From Saccharothrix sp. ST-888 (GTDB taxonomy: Bacteria; Actinomycetota; Actinomycetes; Streptomycetales; Streptomycetaceae), in the NCBI RefSeq assembly GCF_000955975.1, contig NZ_JYJF01000031.1, positions 1 through 61,538 on the forward strand: a stretch of 61,538 nt of DNA, written 5' to 3'. The stretch's first letter is position 1. Each line of letters opens with the position of its first letter. Below are positions 1 through 9,772 of the stretch, piece after piece. The notes beneath the pieces are model-generated. The model was not told where the DNA came from, did no database searches, and saw only the letters and a program-made list of their open reading frames with translations. The translations under genes and the position numbers were made by a program.

Positions 1-3000
1 CAGCAGGGCGGGCCCGGAGTCCTGGAGCAGGTACGCGATCCGGGCCGCCGGGTAGCGCGGGTCCACGGGAACGTACGCCGCCCCGGCCTTGAGCACCGCC
101 AGGACGGCCACCACCAGCTCGGCCGAACGCGGCAGCGCCAGCGCCACCCGCTGCTCCGGACCCACCCCCCTGGCGATCAGGGCGTGCGCGAGCCGGTTCG
201 CCCGGGCATTCAACTCGCCGTAGGTCAGCGCGACATCCCCGCTCACCACCGCGACCGCGTCCGGGTCTGCCCGCACCTGCCGCTCGAAGAGCGCGCTCAG
301 GCTGCTCTCCGGGGCGCCCCCGCTTCGGCCGGGGTCCGCCGCCGGCAGCAGTGTCCGGAGCTCGTCGGCGGACAGCACGTCCACCTGGCCGACCGACCGG
401 CCGGGGTCGGCGACCACGGCCCGCAGCAGCCGCAGCCACCGCTCGACGATCCCCGCCACGGTGGCCGCGTCGAACAGGTCGGCGCTGTACTCCACCACAC
501 CCGACAGCCCGTCCTCGCCCGGCTGTTCGGCCAGGATGAAGGTCAGGTCGCACTTGGCCGTGCCGGTGTGGACCAGGTCGGTCGTCACCCGCAGCCCCGA
601 CAGGTCGAACTCGCCCGTCGGCGCGTTCTGCAGGGTCAGCATGGTCTGGAACAACGGGTGGTGCGCCAGCGACCGGGCCGGATTCAGCACCTCCACCAGG
701 TGCTCGAAGGGCAGGTCCTGGTGCGCGTACGCGGCCAGGGCGCTGGTGCGCACCCGGCCGAGCAGTTCGCCGAACGACGGGTCGCCCGAAAGATCGGTGC
801 GCAGTACCAGGGTGTTGACGAAGAAGCCGACCAGGTCGTCGACGGCCTCGTCGGTGCGCCCGGCGATCGGGGTGCCGATCGGGACGTCGGTGCCGGCGCC
901 GAGCTTGCCCAGCAGCGCCGCCAGCCCGGCCTGGAGCACCATGAACAGACTTGCACCGCCGTCGCGGGCGAGCGCACGCAGGCCCTGGTGCAGTTCGGCG
1001 TCGATGCGCACCGGCACCTGCGTGCCCCGGAACGACACCGCCGCCGGCCGGGGCCGGTCGAAGGGCAGCTCGACCTGCTCCGGAAGACCGGCCAACTGCT
1101 TCGACCAGTAGGTGAGTTGGCTGCTCAGCAAGCTGTCCTGGTCCGCCGCGTCGCCGAGCAGCTCCCGCTGCCAGAGGGTGTAGTCGGCGTACTGGACCGG
1201 CAGCGGCGCCCACTGCGGCGCGGCCCCCGCGCACCGGGCCGCGTAGGCGGTGGTCAGGTCCCGCGAGAGCGGGCTCATCGACCAGCCGTCACCGGCGATG
1301 TGGTGCACCACCAGCAGCAGCACGTGCTCGTCGGCGCCCACGGCGAACAGGTCGGCGCGCAGCGGCGGTTCCACCGCGAGTTCGAAGCCGCGCCGGGCGG
1401 CCTCGGCCAGCCGGTCCGGCAGCTCCTCCCGGCCGACCTCGGTCACCCGCAGCCCGGGGTGGGCCTCCACCGCGTCCACCACCCGCTGGCAGGGCACTCC
1501 GTCGACCGCCGGGAAGACCGTGCGCAGGCTCTCGTGCCGCTCGACCACGTCGGCCAGGGCCGCCTCCAGCGCCTGCCGGTCCAGGTCCCCCGACAGCCGC
1601 AGCGCCAGTGGCACGTTGTAGGTGGCGCTCGGGCCCTCCATGCGGTGCAGGAACCACAGCCGGCGCTGGGCGAAGGACAGCGGTACCGCCTCGGGCCGCC
1701 GACGCCGCGTCAGCGCCGACCGCGCCCGGCCCGCGCCGTCCACCGCCGCCGCCAGGGCCGCCACCGTCGGCGCGTCGAACAGGTCGCGCAGGGTCAGCTC
1801 CACACCCAGGACCGAACGGGCCCGGGCGACCAGCCGGGTGGCCAGCAGCGAGTGCCCGCCCAGGTCGAAGAAGCTGTCGTCCAGCCCGGGCTCGGACACG
1901 CCGAGCACCTCGGCGAACAATCCGGCGAGCAGGTGCTCCGTCGCCGTGCGCGGTGCGCGGCCCGGGGCGGACGACTGCCGGTCGGGCGCCGGGAGGGCAC
2001 GCCGGTCGAGCTTCCCGTTCGGGGTCAGCGGCAGTTCGTCCAGCGTCACGTACGCGGCCGGCACCATCTGCTCGGGCAGCCGCTCCCGCAGGTGGCCGCG
2101 GAGCACGGCGCCCGTCGGTGCGGCGCCGGGCGCCGGCACCACGTAGGCGACCAGTCGGTCCTCCCCGGTGCGCACCACCACGGCGGCCTGTGCGACCTCG
2201 GGGTGCTCCGCGAGCACGGCCTCGATCTCGCCGGGTTCGACCCGGAAGCCCCGGATCTTGACCTGGTCGTCGGTCCGTCCGAGGAACTCCAGGTTGCCGT
2301 CCGAGCCCCAGCGCACCAGGTCGCCGGTACGGTACATGCGCGATCCGGCCGGCCCGTACGGATCGGCCACGAACCGCCCCGCCGTCAGAGCGGGCCGGTT
2401 CAGGTAGCCGCGGGCCGGCCCCGCGCCGGAGATGTAGAGCTCGCCCGACGCCCCGGCCGGCTGCGGCCGCAGTGCGCCGTCGAGCACGTACACCCGGGCG
2501 CCCGCGACCGGCCGGCCGATCACCGGGCACGGGCTCGACCCCAGCGGCGCGATCACCGAGTTGACGGTGCATTCGGACGGTCCGTAGAGGTTGAGGACGT
2601 GCACCCCGTCGGCGGCCCGCAGCTGTTCCCACAGCTGTTCCGGGACGGCCTCGCCACCCGCCGCGACCACCGCCGGGCGCCGCTGCGGGTCGCTCAACAG
2701 ACCGTGTCCGAGGAGGACTTGGAGGTAGGAGGGGGTGGCGCCGACGTAGTCAAGCCGGCAGCGCCTGGCGTAGTCGACGAAGGCGTCCGGGTCGGTCCAG
2801 GTCACGTGGTCCAGGACGTGGAGCTCGTGGCCCGCGAAGAGGGCGAAGAGCTGGTCCCACGCGGCGTCGAAGGACACCGAGGTGGTCAACGCCACCCGCA
2901 TCCGCTGCCCGGGCGGCGCCGGGAACAGCACCGGCCGCTGGTTGGCGAACAGGTTCCGCAGGCCGCCGTGGGTCGTCACCACGCCCTTGGGCCGACCGGT

Positions 3001-4857
3001 GGAACCGGAGGTGTGGACGACCTGTGCCGGGTGGCCGGGGTGCACGGTGACCGCGGGGTCCACCGGCGGGTGACCCGCCACCAGCGCGGCCGTCTCCGGA
3101 TCGTCGAGCACCAGCCGGTCGGCGGGGCCGGCCTCGGGCAGCCGGTCCCGGGTACGGGCGTCGGTCACCAGCAGCGTCGGCCGGGCGTCGCCGAGCAGAT
3201 GGGCGATCCGGGCGGCGGGGTACTCCGGGTCGACCGGCAGCCAGGCCGCCCCGGCCTTCAGCACCGCGAGGATCGCCACCACGAGGTCGGCCGACCGGGG
3301 CAGGGCCAGCGCCACCAGCCGCTCCGGGCCCGCGCCCCGGGCGATCAGGGCGTGAGCCAGCCGGTTCGCCCGCGCATCCAACTCCGCGTACGACAGCGAC
3401 ACGTCCCCACACACCAGTGCGACCGCGTCCGGTGTCGCACCGGCCTGCGCCGCGAACAGCTCGGGCAGCTGCGCGGCGGGGACCTCGGCCACCGGGCCGG
3501 TGCCCATGGCCAGCAGCTCCCGGTACTCGTCGGCGGCGAGCAGGCCGATCCGGCCGATCGGCTCCTGCGGGTCGCAGTCCGCGAGGGTCTCCAGCAGCGC
3601 GAGCAGGCGCTGGCGGTGGGCGGCGAGGTCGTCGTCGCCGAAGGTCTCGGGCGAACCGTGGAGTTTGATCTTCAGGTCGCCACCGCCCCGGTGCCCCAGC
3701 GCCCAGACGGCCAGCCCGGTGGTCGCCCCGGTGTCCAGGTGGTGCACGGTCGCGGGCTGCCCGGCGAAGCCCGGCGGCGCGACGAAGGCCATGATGTTGA
3801 CGATGAGTGGGAACGCCGACCCGATGACGCCGGGGAGGCCGAGGTCCCGGAGCAGGTCCTCGCTGCGGTAACGCTGGTGCGCGAGGGCGGCGTCGACCTC
3901 CCGGGTCACCTGGGTGACGAGGTCCTGCCACGGCAGGTCCGGCCGCACCGACAGCCGCAGGAGCACCACGTTCGACACCGCGCCGGGCGTCGCCATCAGG
4001 GCGGTGTCGGCCGACTCGCGTCCGGTGACGGGCAGACCGATGACCACGTCCCGATCACCGGTCAGGCGGTGCACGTAGAGCACTGTCGCGGCGATCAGCA
4101 GGCGGGACCAGCGGACTCCGGCCCGCCCGGCCGCTGCTCGCAACGCGTCCGGGCGGAGCACGGCCGATTCCGCGGACGATCGGAGTGTGCCGCCCGGGTC
4201 GCCGAGCGCCCGGCCCGGGAACCGGGTCGGGGCCGGCCGGTCGGCGAAGCGTTCCATCCAGTACGACCGGTCCTCGGTGAACCGGGCCGAGGCGCGGTAC
4301 TCGGCGTCGCTCCCGACCAGGTCGTCCAGCGAACGGAACTCGGACGGCGGCACCGGGTGGCCCTCGGCCAGCGCCGTGTACGTCTGCGCGACCCGCTGCC
4401 GGACGAGGGAGTAGCCGAACCCGTCCATCACCAGGTGGTGGTAGCCCTGGTACCAGAGGTGGTGCGCCGGCGAGAGCGTGATCAGCGCGTGGCTGAACAG
4501 CGGATCACGGGCGAGGTCCAGCGGACGCGTCCGGTCCCGGCCCATCCACTCCAGGGCCGCCGCACGCGGTTCGGGCTCCGCGCTGAGGTCGAGCCGGGCC
4601 GGTTCCCAGTCCCCTGCCCCGCGGACGACCTGGCGCGGACCCTCCCCGTCCTCGACGAAGCCGACGTGCAGCGCGTCGACCTCACCGACCACCCGGCGCA
4701 GCGCGGTCACGAACAGTTCCGCGTCGAGCGGCCCGTGGATCTCCAGGTACTCGCCGAGGCGGTAGGCCGGAATCGCCGTCCGGGAACGCTGCTCGGCGAG
4801 CCAGATCTCGCGCTGAGCCACCGTCAGGGGAAGGGCGTCGCCGACGCGACGGGACAT
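1..4857 (-). CDS. Nonribosomal peptide synthetase, C-A-T-C-A, 3' end outside window
   Basis: Cytoplasmic NRPS that activates amino acids as adenylates and condenses them on carrier domains. About 1,619 residues are visible. C1 (about 8-430) carries HHLVMDG. A1 (about 465-960) carries TSGSTGRPKG, YGPSE and NGKLDRRAL. The carrier domain near 996-1012 has LGGHS. C2 (about 1055-1500) carries HHIAGDG. A second A domain starts near 1530 and is cut by the window edge. The start was chosen at ATG 4857 because GGAGGT lies seven bases upstream. C1 begins LPLTVAQREIW, like EntF-type first-module C domains. The A1 specificity region reads FDAAWDQL, one residue shorter than the common FDxSxW layout, so I do not predict a substrate. 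The exporter gene lies 104 bases upstream in the same direction, which suggests one biosynthetic cluster. No MbtH-like gene is visible. Confidence 0.94.
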   Translation of the reverse strand, partial: MSRRVGDALPLTVAQREIWLAEQRSRTAIPAYRLGEYLEIHGPLDAELFVTALRRVVGEVDALHVGFVEDGEGPRQVVRGAGDWEPARLDLSAEPEPRAAALEWMGRDRTRPLDLARDPLFSHALITLSPAHHLWYQGYHHLVMDGFGYSLVRQRVAQTYTALAEGHPVPPSEFRSLDDLVGSDAEYRASARFTEDRSYWMERFADRPAPTRFPGRALGDPGGTLRSSAESAVLRPDALRAAAGRAGVRWSRLLIAATVLYVHRLTGDRDVVIGLPVTGRESADTALMATPGAVSNVVLLRLSVRPDLPWQDLVTQVTREVDAALAHQRYRSEDLLRDLGLPGVIGSAFPLIVNIMAFVAPPGFAGQPATVHHLDTGATTGLAVWALGHRGGGDLKIKLHGSPETFGDDDLAAHRQRLLALLETLADCDPQEPIGRIGLLAADEYRELLAMGTGPVAEVPAAQLPELFAAQAGATPDAVALVCGDVSLSYAELDARANRLAHALIARGAGPERLVALALPRSADLVVAILAVLKAGAAWLPVDPEYPAARIAHLLGDARPTLLVTDARTRDRLPEAGPADRLVLDDPETAALVAGHPPVDPAVTVHPGHPAQVVHTSGSTGRPKGVVTTHGGLRNLFANQRPVLFPAPPGQRMRVALTTSVSFDAAWDQLFALFAGHELHVLDHVTWTDPDAFVDYARRCRLDYVGATPSYLQVLLGHGLLSDPQRRPAVVAAGGEAVPEQLWEQLRAADGVHVLNLYGPSECTVNSVIAPLGSSPCPVIGRPVAGARVYVLDGALRPQPAGASGELYISGAGPARGYLNRPALTAGRFVADPYGPAGSRMYRTGDLVRWGSDGNLEFLGRTDDQVKIRGFRVEPGEIEAVLAEHPEVAQAAVVVRTGEDRLVAYVVPAPGAAPTGAVLRGHLRERLPEQMVPAAYVTLDELPLTPNGKLDRRALPAPDRQSSAPGRAPRTATEHLLAGLFAEVLGVSEPGLDDSFFDLGGHSLLATRLVARARSVLGVELTLRDLFDAPTVAALAAAVDGAGRARSALTRRRRPEAVPLSFAQRRLWFLHRMEGPSATYNVPLALRLSGDLDRQALEAALADVVERHESLRTVFPAVDGVPCQRVVDAVEAHPGLRVTEVGREELPDRLAEAARRGFELAVEPPLRADLFAVGADEHVLLLVVHHIAGDGWSMSPLSRDLTTAYAARCAGAAPQWAPLPVQYADYTLWQRELLGDAADQDSLLSSQLTYWSKQLAGLPEQVELPFDRPRPAAVSFRGTQVPVRIDAELHQGLRALARDGGASLFMVLQAGLAALLGKLGAGTDVPIGTPIAGRTDEAVDDLVGFFVNTLVLRTDLSGDPSFGELLGRVRTSALAAYAHQDLPFEHLVEVLNPARSLAHHPLFQTMLTLQNAPTGEFDLSGLRVTTDLVHTGTAKCDLTFILAEQPGEDGLSGVVEYSADLFDAATVAGIVERWLRLLRAVVADPGRSVGQVDVLSADELRTLLPAADPGRSGGAPESSLSALFERQVRADPDAVAVVSGDVALTYGELNARANRLAHALIARGVGPEQRVALALPRSAELVVAVLAVLKAGAAYVPVDPRYPAARIAYLLQDSGPALL

Positions 4858-4961
4858 GGGAGTACCTCCAGGATTGTGGGCAGGCGTGGTCGCGGGACGC
4901 GCGGGGGCGCGCCGACCGCGGCGTGGTCACGCGGTCGGCGCGCGGGGCGTGCGGTCCGCGG

Positions 4962-7280
4962 TCAGGCGGCGAGGTCGCCGGCCTGGAGCTGCCAGAGGGA
5001 TGCGTAGAGTCCGTGCTGGGCGAGCAGTTCGTCGTGGGTACCCTGCTCGGCCACGACGCCCCCCTTGTCCATGACGTAGATCCGGTCGGCGTGGCGGACC
5101 GTGGACAGCCGGTGGGCGATGATGACCATGGTCCGGTCGGCCGCGAAGCCGCGCAGTGCGCGCTGGATGGCGGCCTCGGTCTCGTTGTCCACGGCGGAGG
5201 TGGCCTCATCGAGGATCACGACCGGTGAGTTCTTGAGGATCGCCCGCGCCAGAGCGATCCGCTGCCGCTGGCCGCCCGAGAGCGCCGCGCCGCGTTCGCC
5301 GATCACCGTGTCGTAGCGGTCCGGCAGCGTCGCGATGAAGGTGTGCGCCTCGGCCGTCGTGGCGGCCTCGACCACGGCGTCGTCCGGAGCCGCGAAGGTG
5401 CCGTACCGGATGTTCTCGGCGATGGTGCCGTCGAAGAGGAACGGGTCCTGGGAGACGAATCCGATCGCGTGGCGGAGGTCCCGGCGCGAGAGGTCTCGCA
5501 GGTCCCGGCCGTCGAGCAGCACGCTGCCGAACTCCGCGTCCTGGAAGCGCATCAGCAGCTTGGCGATCGTCGTCTTGCCGGAGCCGGTGGCGCCGACGAT
5601 GGCGGTGACCTGCCCGGCGGGGATGGTCAGCGACAGGTTGTCCAGCACCGGCGGCCGGTCGGGGTAGGCGAAGGTCACCTCGTCGAGCACGATCTCCCCG
5701 CACGCCTTGTCGGCGTCGAGCGGGCCGCCGGTGCCGTCGGTCTCCACGGGGAGGGCGCGCAACCGCTGGACACGGTCGTAGGCGGCCAGCGTCCGCTGGT
5801 ACTGGTCGACGATGCCGCCGAGCCGGTTCATCCGCATCAGCACCATCTGGGGCAGCCCGATCAGCGGGCTGAACACCTCGAACGGCAGGGCGCCGGTCAG
5901 CACCGAGCGTCCGCCGAGCAGCAGGGTGCCGGCCATCGAGGTGGTCGTACAGACCCGGACGATCTCCGCGTGCCCGATCGCGCTCCGGTCGGTCCGCTGG
6001 CTGCTCTCCTGCGCCGCCTCGCTCAGCCGGTCGATGCGCTCCGCCTCGTACTCCTCGGTGCAGAAACTCTTGACGGTGGCGCTCGCCTCCAGGGTGTTGA
6101 CCAGCTGGCTGTGCAGCCGGGCCCGGTCCTCGCCGGAGACGGCGTAGTCGGCCGCGGCCTTGTCCTGGTAGTGGAGCGACAGCCAGGCGATGACCGGGAT
6201 GGGCAGGAACGCGATCCAGGCGATCTGCGGCGCCAGCAGCAGGAACGCCGGCACCAGGACGAGCAGGCTGGTGCCCAGTTGCAGCACGTCGTTCGCGGAG
6301 GTGGCGAAGAAGGTGCCCAGCTGGCCGACGTCCTCCGTCAGAGCGCCGGCGACCCTGGTCGTCCGCTCGCCCTCCAGATGCCGCAGTTCCAGGTGCTGCA
6401 CGTGCGCGTACGTCCGGTTGCGCCAGTCGTGCTGGATGTCCTGGCCGAGCCGGCGCCACTGGAGGTTCGAGGTGTACGAGAGGCCCGCCACCGCGGCACA
6501 GGCGGCGGCCACCAGCCCTGCCAGGCCCCAGAGTTGGGCGGACGCGGTGGTCAGCCCGAGCCGGACCAGCGGCGCGGCCTGCCCCTTGATGAGCACCAGC
6601 GCGCTCCAGCCGAGGAACGTGCCGAGCGCCAGCTCCGAGACCTGGCAGGCGACCGACAGCGCCGAGGCGCGGTAGAACCGTCGGCGGTGCGGGCCGACGA
6701 TCTCCAGCAGCGGGTGGCGGGCGGCTTCCGGCCCGGCCGACTCCCGGGCCTCGTCGACCGTTCTGCTCCAGGCCCGCCGGACGACCACCGTGGTCGCCGT
6801 CGCCACGACCCCCAGGGCCACCAGGCTCTTGCTGAACGCCGAACGGCGGACGAGCGCCAGTCCGGCCGCCACCCCGCCTGCGACGGCGAGCACGGGGCGG
6901 ATGCCGACGCGGTCCGCGTCCGGCGCGGGTGCCTCGGACGTGGTCGCCGATGCCGGCCGGCCGGCATCGGCGACCACACGGGTTCTCCCGCCGACGCCGG
7001 CCCGCGTGAGCACGGCGACGGCTCGGCGGAGGAGCCCGCCGACGTCGCCGGCGCGGACGCGTACGTCGTGGCGGATGAGCACCCCACCGGTGATCGGGTT
7101 GGCCTGCGCCCCCGTGATGCCGGGAACCCGCCGCAGGGCCGCCACGAGGACTTCGGCGGCCTGCGGCCGTCCGAGGACCAGTCTGACGTCCCAGCGCTGC
7201 CGACCTGGAATGACCGAGCGTGGACGTACGTCCACATCCATGGAGCCGTACCCGGATTCGGCACCCAACAGAGCTGGCAT
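4962..7280 (-). CDS. ABC exporter (fused permease-ATPase) with N-terminal HMA-like domain
   Basis: Type I ABC exporter half-transporter of about 772 aa in the plasma membrane. Residues about 25-95 (WDVRLVLG, NPITGGVLIRHD) resemble the degenerate HMA_2 domain of actinobacterial P-type ATPases and lack a CxxC metal site. A linker with hydrophobic helices follows, then the transmembrane domain (about 160-490) and the nucleotide-binding domain (GATGSGKTT, LSGGQRQRIALARA, VILDEATSAVD, H-loop IIAHRLS). ATG 7280 was chosen because AGGTGA lies eight bases upstream; GTG 7292 is also possible. The gene sits between the DUF5132 gene and the NRPS, all on one strand, so it probably exports the NRPS product or a cofactor. 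That role is inference. A perfect 38-bp palindrome lies inside the linker coding region. Confidence 0.93.
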   Translation of the reverse strand: MPALLGAESGYGSMDVDVRPRSVIPGRQRWDVRLVLGRPQAAEVLVAALRRVPGITGAQANPITGGVLIRHDVRVRAGDVGGLLRRAVAVLTRAGVGGRTRVVADAGRPASATTSEAPAPDADRVGIRPVLAVAGGVAAGLALVRRSAFSKSLVALGVVATATTVVVRRAWSRTVDEARESAGPEAARHPLLEIVGPHRRRFYRASALSVACQVSELALGTFLGWSALVLIKGQAAPLVRLGLTTASAQLWGLAGLVAAACAAVAGLSYTSNLQWRRLGQDIQHDWRNRTYAHVQHLELRHLEGERTTRVAGALTEDVGQLGTFFATSANDVLQLGTSLLVLVPAFLLLAPQIAWIAFLPIPVIAWLSLHYQDKAAADYAVSGEDRARLHSQLVNTLEASATVKSFCTEEYEAERIDRLSEAAQESSQRTDRSAIGHAEIVRVCTTTSMAGTLLLGGRSVLTGALPFEVFSPLIGLPQMVLMRMNRLGGIVDQYQRTLAAYDRVQRLRALPVETDGTGGPLDADKACGEIVLDEVTFAYPDRPPVLDNLSLTIPAGQVTAIVGATGSGKTTIAKLLMRFQDAEFGSVLLDGRDLRDLSRRDLRHAIGFVSQDPFLFDGTIAENIRYGTFAAPDDAVVEAATTAEAHTFIATLPDRYDTVIGERGAALSGGQRQRIALARAILKNSPVVILDEATSAVDNETEAAIQRALRGFAADRTMVIIAHRLSTVRHADRIYVMDKGGVVAEQGTHDELLAQHGLYASLWQLQAGDLAA
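6940..6977. repeat. Perfect 38-bp palindrome inside the exporter gene
   Basis: Two 19-base arms with no loop, centred between 6958 and 6959. Both strands encode the same peptide, VVADAGRPASATT, in the linker between the HMA-like and transmembrane parts of the exporter. Perfect agreement over 19 bases is not expected by chance in a coding region. It could be a protein-binding site, a mobile-element footprint or an assembly artefact. Confidence 0.9.
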
Positions 7281-7461
7281 GTGTACGATCACCTGTTATT
7301 CGAGGTCGCAATATCGCGCCAGTGGGCGCGACGGAGCGCTGCGACGGATCTGGAATTCTGAACCTGAAGAGGTCGAGCGGCGAAATTCCCCGGCGACGGC
7401 TGCCGCGTGGGCGCACGGGGAAACACGCGCCCACGCGGAACGGGCTACGGACCCGCCCGAC

Positions 7462-7833
7462 TCACTGCACCTTGCCGGGGCCCGCGCCTGCGCCCGTGCC
7501 TGCGGTCGCGCGGATCTTGGAGGTCCGGTTCTCCCCCTCGGACCGGCTGGAGGCCTCGCTCTTCTCGCCGCGCGCGAGATCGCTGTCGGCACCCCTGGTC
7601 ACGTCGGTTCGCGTGAGGGTGTCTCCGGAGACGATCTGAGCGGCCACCATCTCGGCGGCCACCTCGGCCGCGAGGTCGTGAATGTTCTCTCCGGCCTCGT
7701 GGGCCGCTTTCTTCACCTCAAGCACCAGCCCCACGGACGTCTTGACAACGCCTCGCACCAGCGGCTTGAGAAGACGCTTGGCCACGGGGGCAACGACGAG
7801 GCCGATCAGGAAGGGCGGAACGACGGGCGGCAT
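7462..7833 (-). CDS. DUF5132-type small membrane-associated protein
   Basis: A protein of 123 aa starting MPPVVPPFLIGLVVAPVAK. It has one hydrophobic N-terminal segment (about 5-20), a basic amphipathic stretch (KRLLKPLVRGVVK), a segment resembling DUF5132 proteins (VKKAAHEAGENIHDLAAEVA) and a polar disordered tail. The reading frame is open further upstream, but ATG 7833 gives the start typical of the family. In actinobacteria such proteins commonly sit beside HMA-domain transport ATPases, which fits the HMA-like exporter encoded 181 bases downstream. The function is not known, and a role as accessory subunit of that exporter is inference. It is probably the first gene of the exporter-NRPS unit. 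Confidence 0.7.
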   Translation of the reverse strand: MPPVVPPFLIGLVVAPVAKRLLKPLVRGVVKTSVGLVLEVKKAAHEAGENIHDLAAEVAAEMVAAQIVSGDTLTRTDVTRGADSDLARGEKSEASSRSEGENRTSKIRATAGTGAGAGPGKVQ

Positions 7834-8080
7834 GGTTCTCCATCCTCTCGATACAGGTATATGACAGGCATACTGGGGGAATCCCCCGAAGAACTGACAA
7901 GGTCTCCGGCTGGGAATTCTTCTCCCGAACCATTCGGCGGACGGCTCGACCTGCCCAAAACTCCCAGAAGCCGTGAGACCCACCGCCCGCTTCCGAACAC
8001 GCTAAACCAGGAATGTCGGTCGAGGCCAAACCGCCTCTCGGGGTTCACCCGTCTGAGTGCCCTCGCTCGTGCATTTCTTC
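7834..8080. other. Intergenic region upstream of the DUF5132-exporter-NRPS genes
   Basis: 247 bases between the end of the DUF885 gene and the start of the DUF5132 gene, both on the minus strand. It is less GC-rich than its neighbours and is the natural place for the promoter of the downstream transport and NRPS genes. I see no clear hairpin or named operator. Confidence 0.4.
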
Positions 8081-9772
8081 CTATTCCCTGAAGAGTTCAC
8101 GCACCACCCGCCGTCGCAGGGCCGGGAACGGCAACCCGCCACCGCCCAGCAGCACGTCATGGAAGGCGCGAACGTCGAAGTCCCTCCCCTGCCGCGCCGC
8201 GGTCCGGGCGCGCAGTTCGTCGAACTCCAGGTAGCCGGCCCGATAGGTCAGTGCCTGTCCGGGCAGGTCGGTCGAGTAGCGCAGCAGATCGGAGGCGATC
8301 TGCCCGTCCGATTCGGTCGAGTGGGCCCACATGAAGGCCCGCGCCTGGTCCAGGGTCATCGTGCCGAGGTTGAGCCCGGTGTCGACGACGAGGCGCTGCG
8401 CGGTGAACCGCTCCTGGGCGAGGCGGCCGTACGCGTCCCACGGGCCGTCGTAGAGTCCCATCTCCCAGCCGAGCCCGGCCGCGTACTCGGCCCAGCCCTC
8501 GTTGAACGCGTCGAACGGCGCCACCTCCCGCCGCAGCTCCGGCAGCGCCTCGTTCTCCGCCTGCCGGGCAAGGTGGAAGTGATGTCCGGGCGCCAGCTCG
8601 TGGTAGATCAGGGAGGCGGCGCCGAGCAGCGACCGCTGCGCGAGGTCCGAGCCGTTGTACCGGTAACGCCCCACCGGGTCGGTCGCGGTGGGCTGCTCGT
8701 AGTACCCGAAGGTCATCCCGGCCTCCAACGCCGGGTCCAGCCGCGCCAGACCGTACGGGGCGGCCGGGAGGGCCGCGAACCACCGCGGGAGCAGCGGGGC
8801 CAGGCGGTCGAGGTGGTGGCGGTAGCGGGCCTCCACCTCCTCGGGCGTCCCGGCGTGCAGACGGGGCTCGGCCCTCAGACGGTCGTGGAACTCGCCCTCG
8901 GTGCCCCGGAATCCGAGGACCGCGCGGACCGCGCGCATCCGCTCGGCCAACTCGCGGCAGTGGACGAGGCCGACCTCGTGCAGTCGCTCGGGCACGACGT
9001 CATCCGCGGTGTGGATCCGGACGAACTCCCGGTAGGCCTCCTCTCCGCCCTCGTACCGGGCCCAGCCGACGGCCTCCGGAGCGGCGCGCAGGTACGAGGG
9101 ATCGTCGAGCACGGCGAGCAGGCGGTCGAACGCCGGGACCAACTCGCGCTCTACCAGCCGTCCGACGCCCTCCCGCACCCGCCCGCGCACCACCGGCCCG
9201 AGCCGGTCGAGCCTGCCGTCCTCGACCTCCACCCGCCGTGCCAGGGAGTCCCGCAGGCCGGCGACCGTGGTGCGCGCCCCGGCCAGGGCCGGCGCCTGGA
9301 TGCGGAAGCCGCGCGCCGCCTGCCCGACCACCTTGTCCCCGATCGTGCCGACCACCCCGGCGAGTTCGCGCACCAGGCCCACGTACCGCTCGCCGTCGCC
9401 TCGTTCGGTGAACCGGAAAGCGCCGAGGACCGCGTCGCCGTACAGCGACAGCGGGAACAGCCGGTACGGCGTGGCGGCGGGCGTCAGCCAGTAGCAGCTG
9501 CGGGCGCGCACCTCCTGCTCGGCCAGCGCCTCGACGAACGCCGCGGTGTCGGCGTCGGCACCGGCCGGCTCCGCGCCGTCGAGTGCCCGGAGACGCTCCA
9601 GCACACCCGCCGCGAATCGCGCCCGCTCCTCGGCCTCGTCCGCCGACGCCCCTGGCAGGGTCTCGACCGGCAACCCCTGCCGCAGTCGCAGCATCGGGTC
9701 GCGCTCCAGCAGGAACTCCCAGTAGCAGGCCGCCAGACGGCCGATCTCGCGGCCAGGTTCATCCGTCCTCAT
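8081..9772 (-). CDS. DUF885 family metallopeptidase-like protein
   Basis: About 563 aa, the normal size for the DUF885 family. These proteins are predicted zinc-dependent peptidases; the motif HELAPGHH lies in the C-terminal half, with a downstream NEGWAEY segment that supplies the acidic ligand in HExxH clans. No signal peptide is visible, so it is probably cytoplasmic. The frame is open for 85 codons further upstream. ATG 9772 (MRTDEPGREIG) was chosen because conservation begins there; ATG 9790 is an alternative, and neither has a strong ribosome binding site. It is divergent from the peptide-type importer operon 227 bases away, so a role in hydrolysing imported peptides is possible but inferred. 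Confidence 0.85.
   Translation of the reverse strand: MRTDEPGREIGRLAACYWEFLLERDPMLRLRQGLPVETLPGASADEAEERARFAAGVLERLRALDGAEPAGADADTAAFVEALAEQEVRARSCYWLTPAATPYRLFPLSLYGDAVLGAFRFTERGDGERYVGLVRELAGVVGTIGDKVVGQAARGFRIQAPALAGARTTVAGLRDSLARRVEVEDGRLDRLGPVVRGRVREGVGRLVERELVPAFDRLLAVLDDPSYLRAAPEAVGWARYEGGEEAYREFVRIHTADDVVPERLHEVGLVHCRELAERMRAVRAVLGFRGTEGEFHDRLRAEPRLHAGTPEEVEARYRHHLDRLAPLLPRWFAALPAAPYGLARLDPALEAGMTFGYYEQPTATDPVGRYRYNGSDLAQRSLLGAASLIYHELAPGHHFHLARQAENEALPELRREVAPFDAFNEGWAEYAAGLGWEMGLYDGPWDAYGRLAQERFTAQRLVVDTGLNLGTMTLDQARAFMWAHSTESDGQIASDLLRYSTDLPGQALTYRAGYLEFDELRARTAARQGRDFDVRAFHDVLLGGGGLPFPALRRRVVRELFRE

Noticed and set aside
184..5007. Very long plus-strand open frame (1,607 codons) opposite the NRPS
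   Set aside because: It is antisense to clear C, A and carrier domain motifs. Long antisense frames arise from GC3 bias, and the translation has no domain features.
5343..7361. Long plus-strand frame opposite the ABC exporter
   Set aside because: Antisense shadow: the minus strand carries Walker, signature and H-loop motifs in order.
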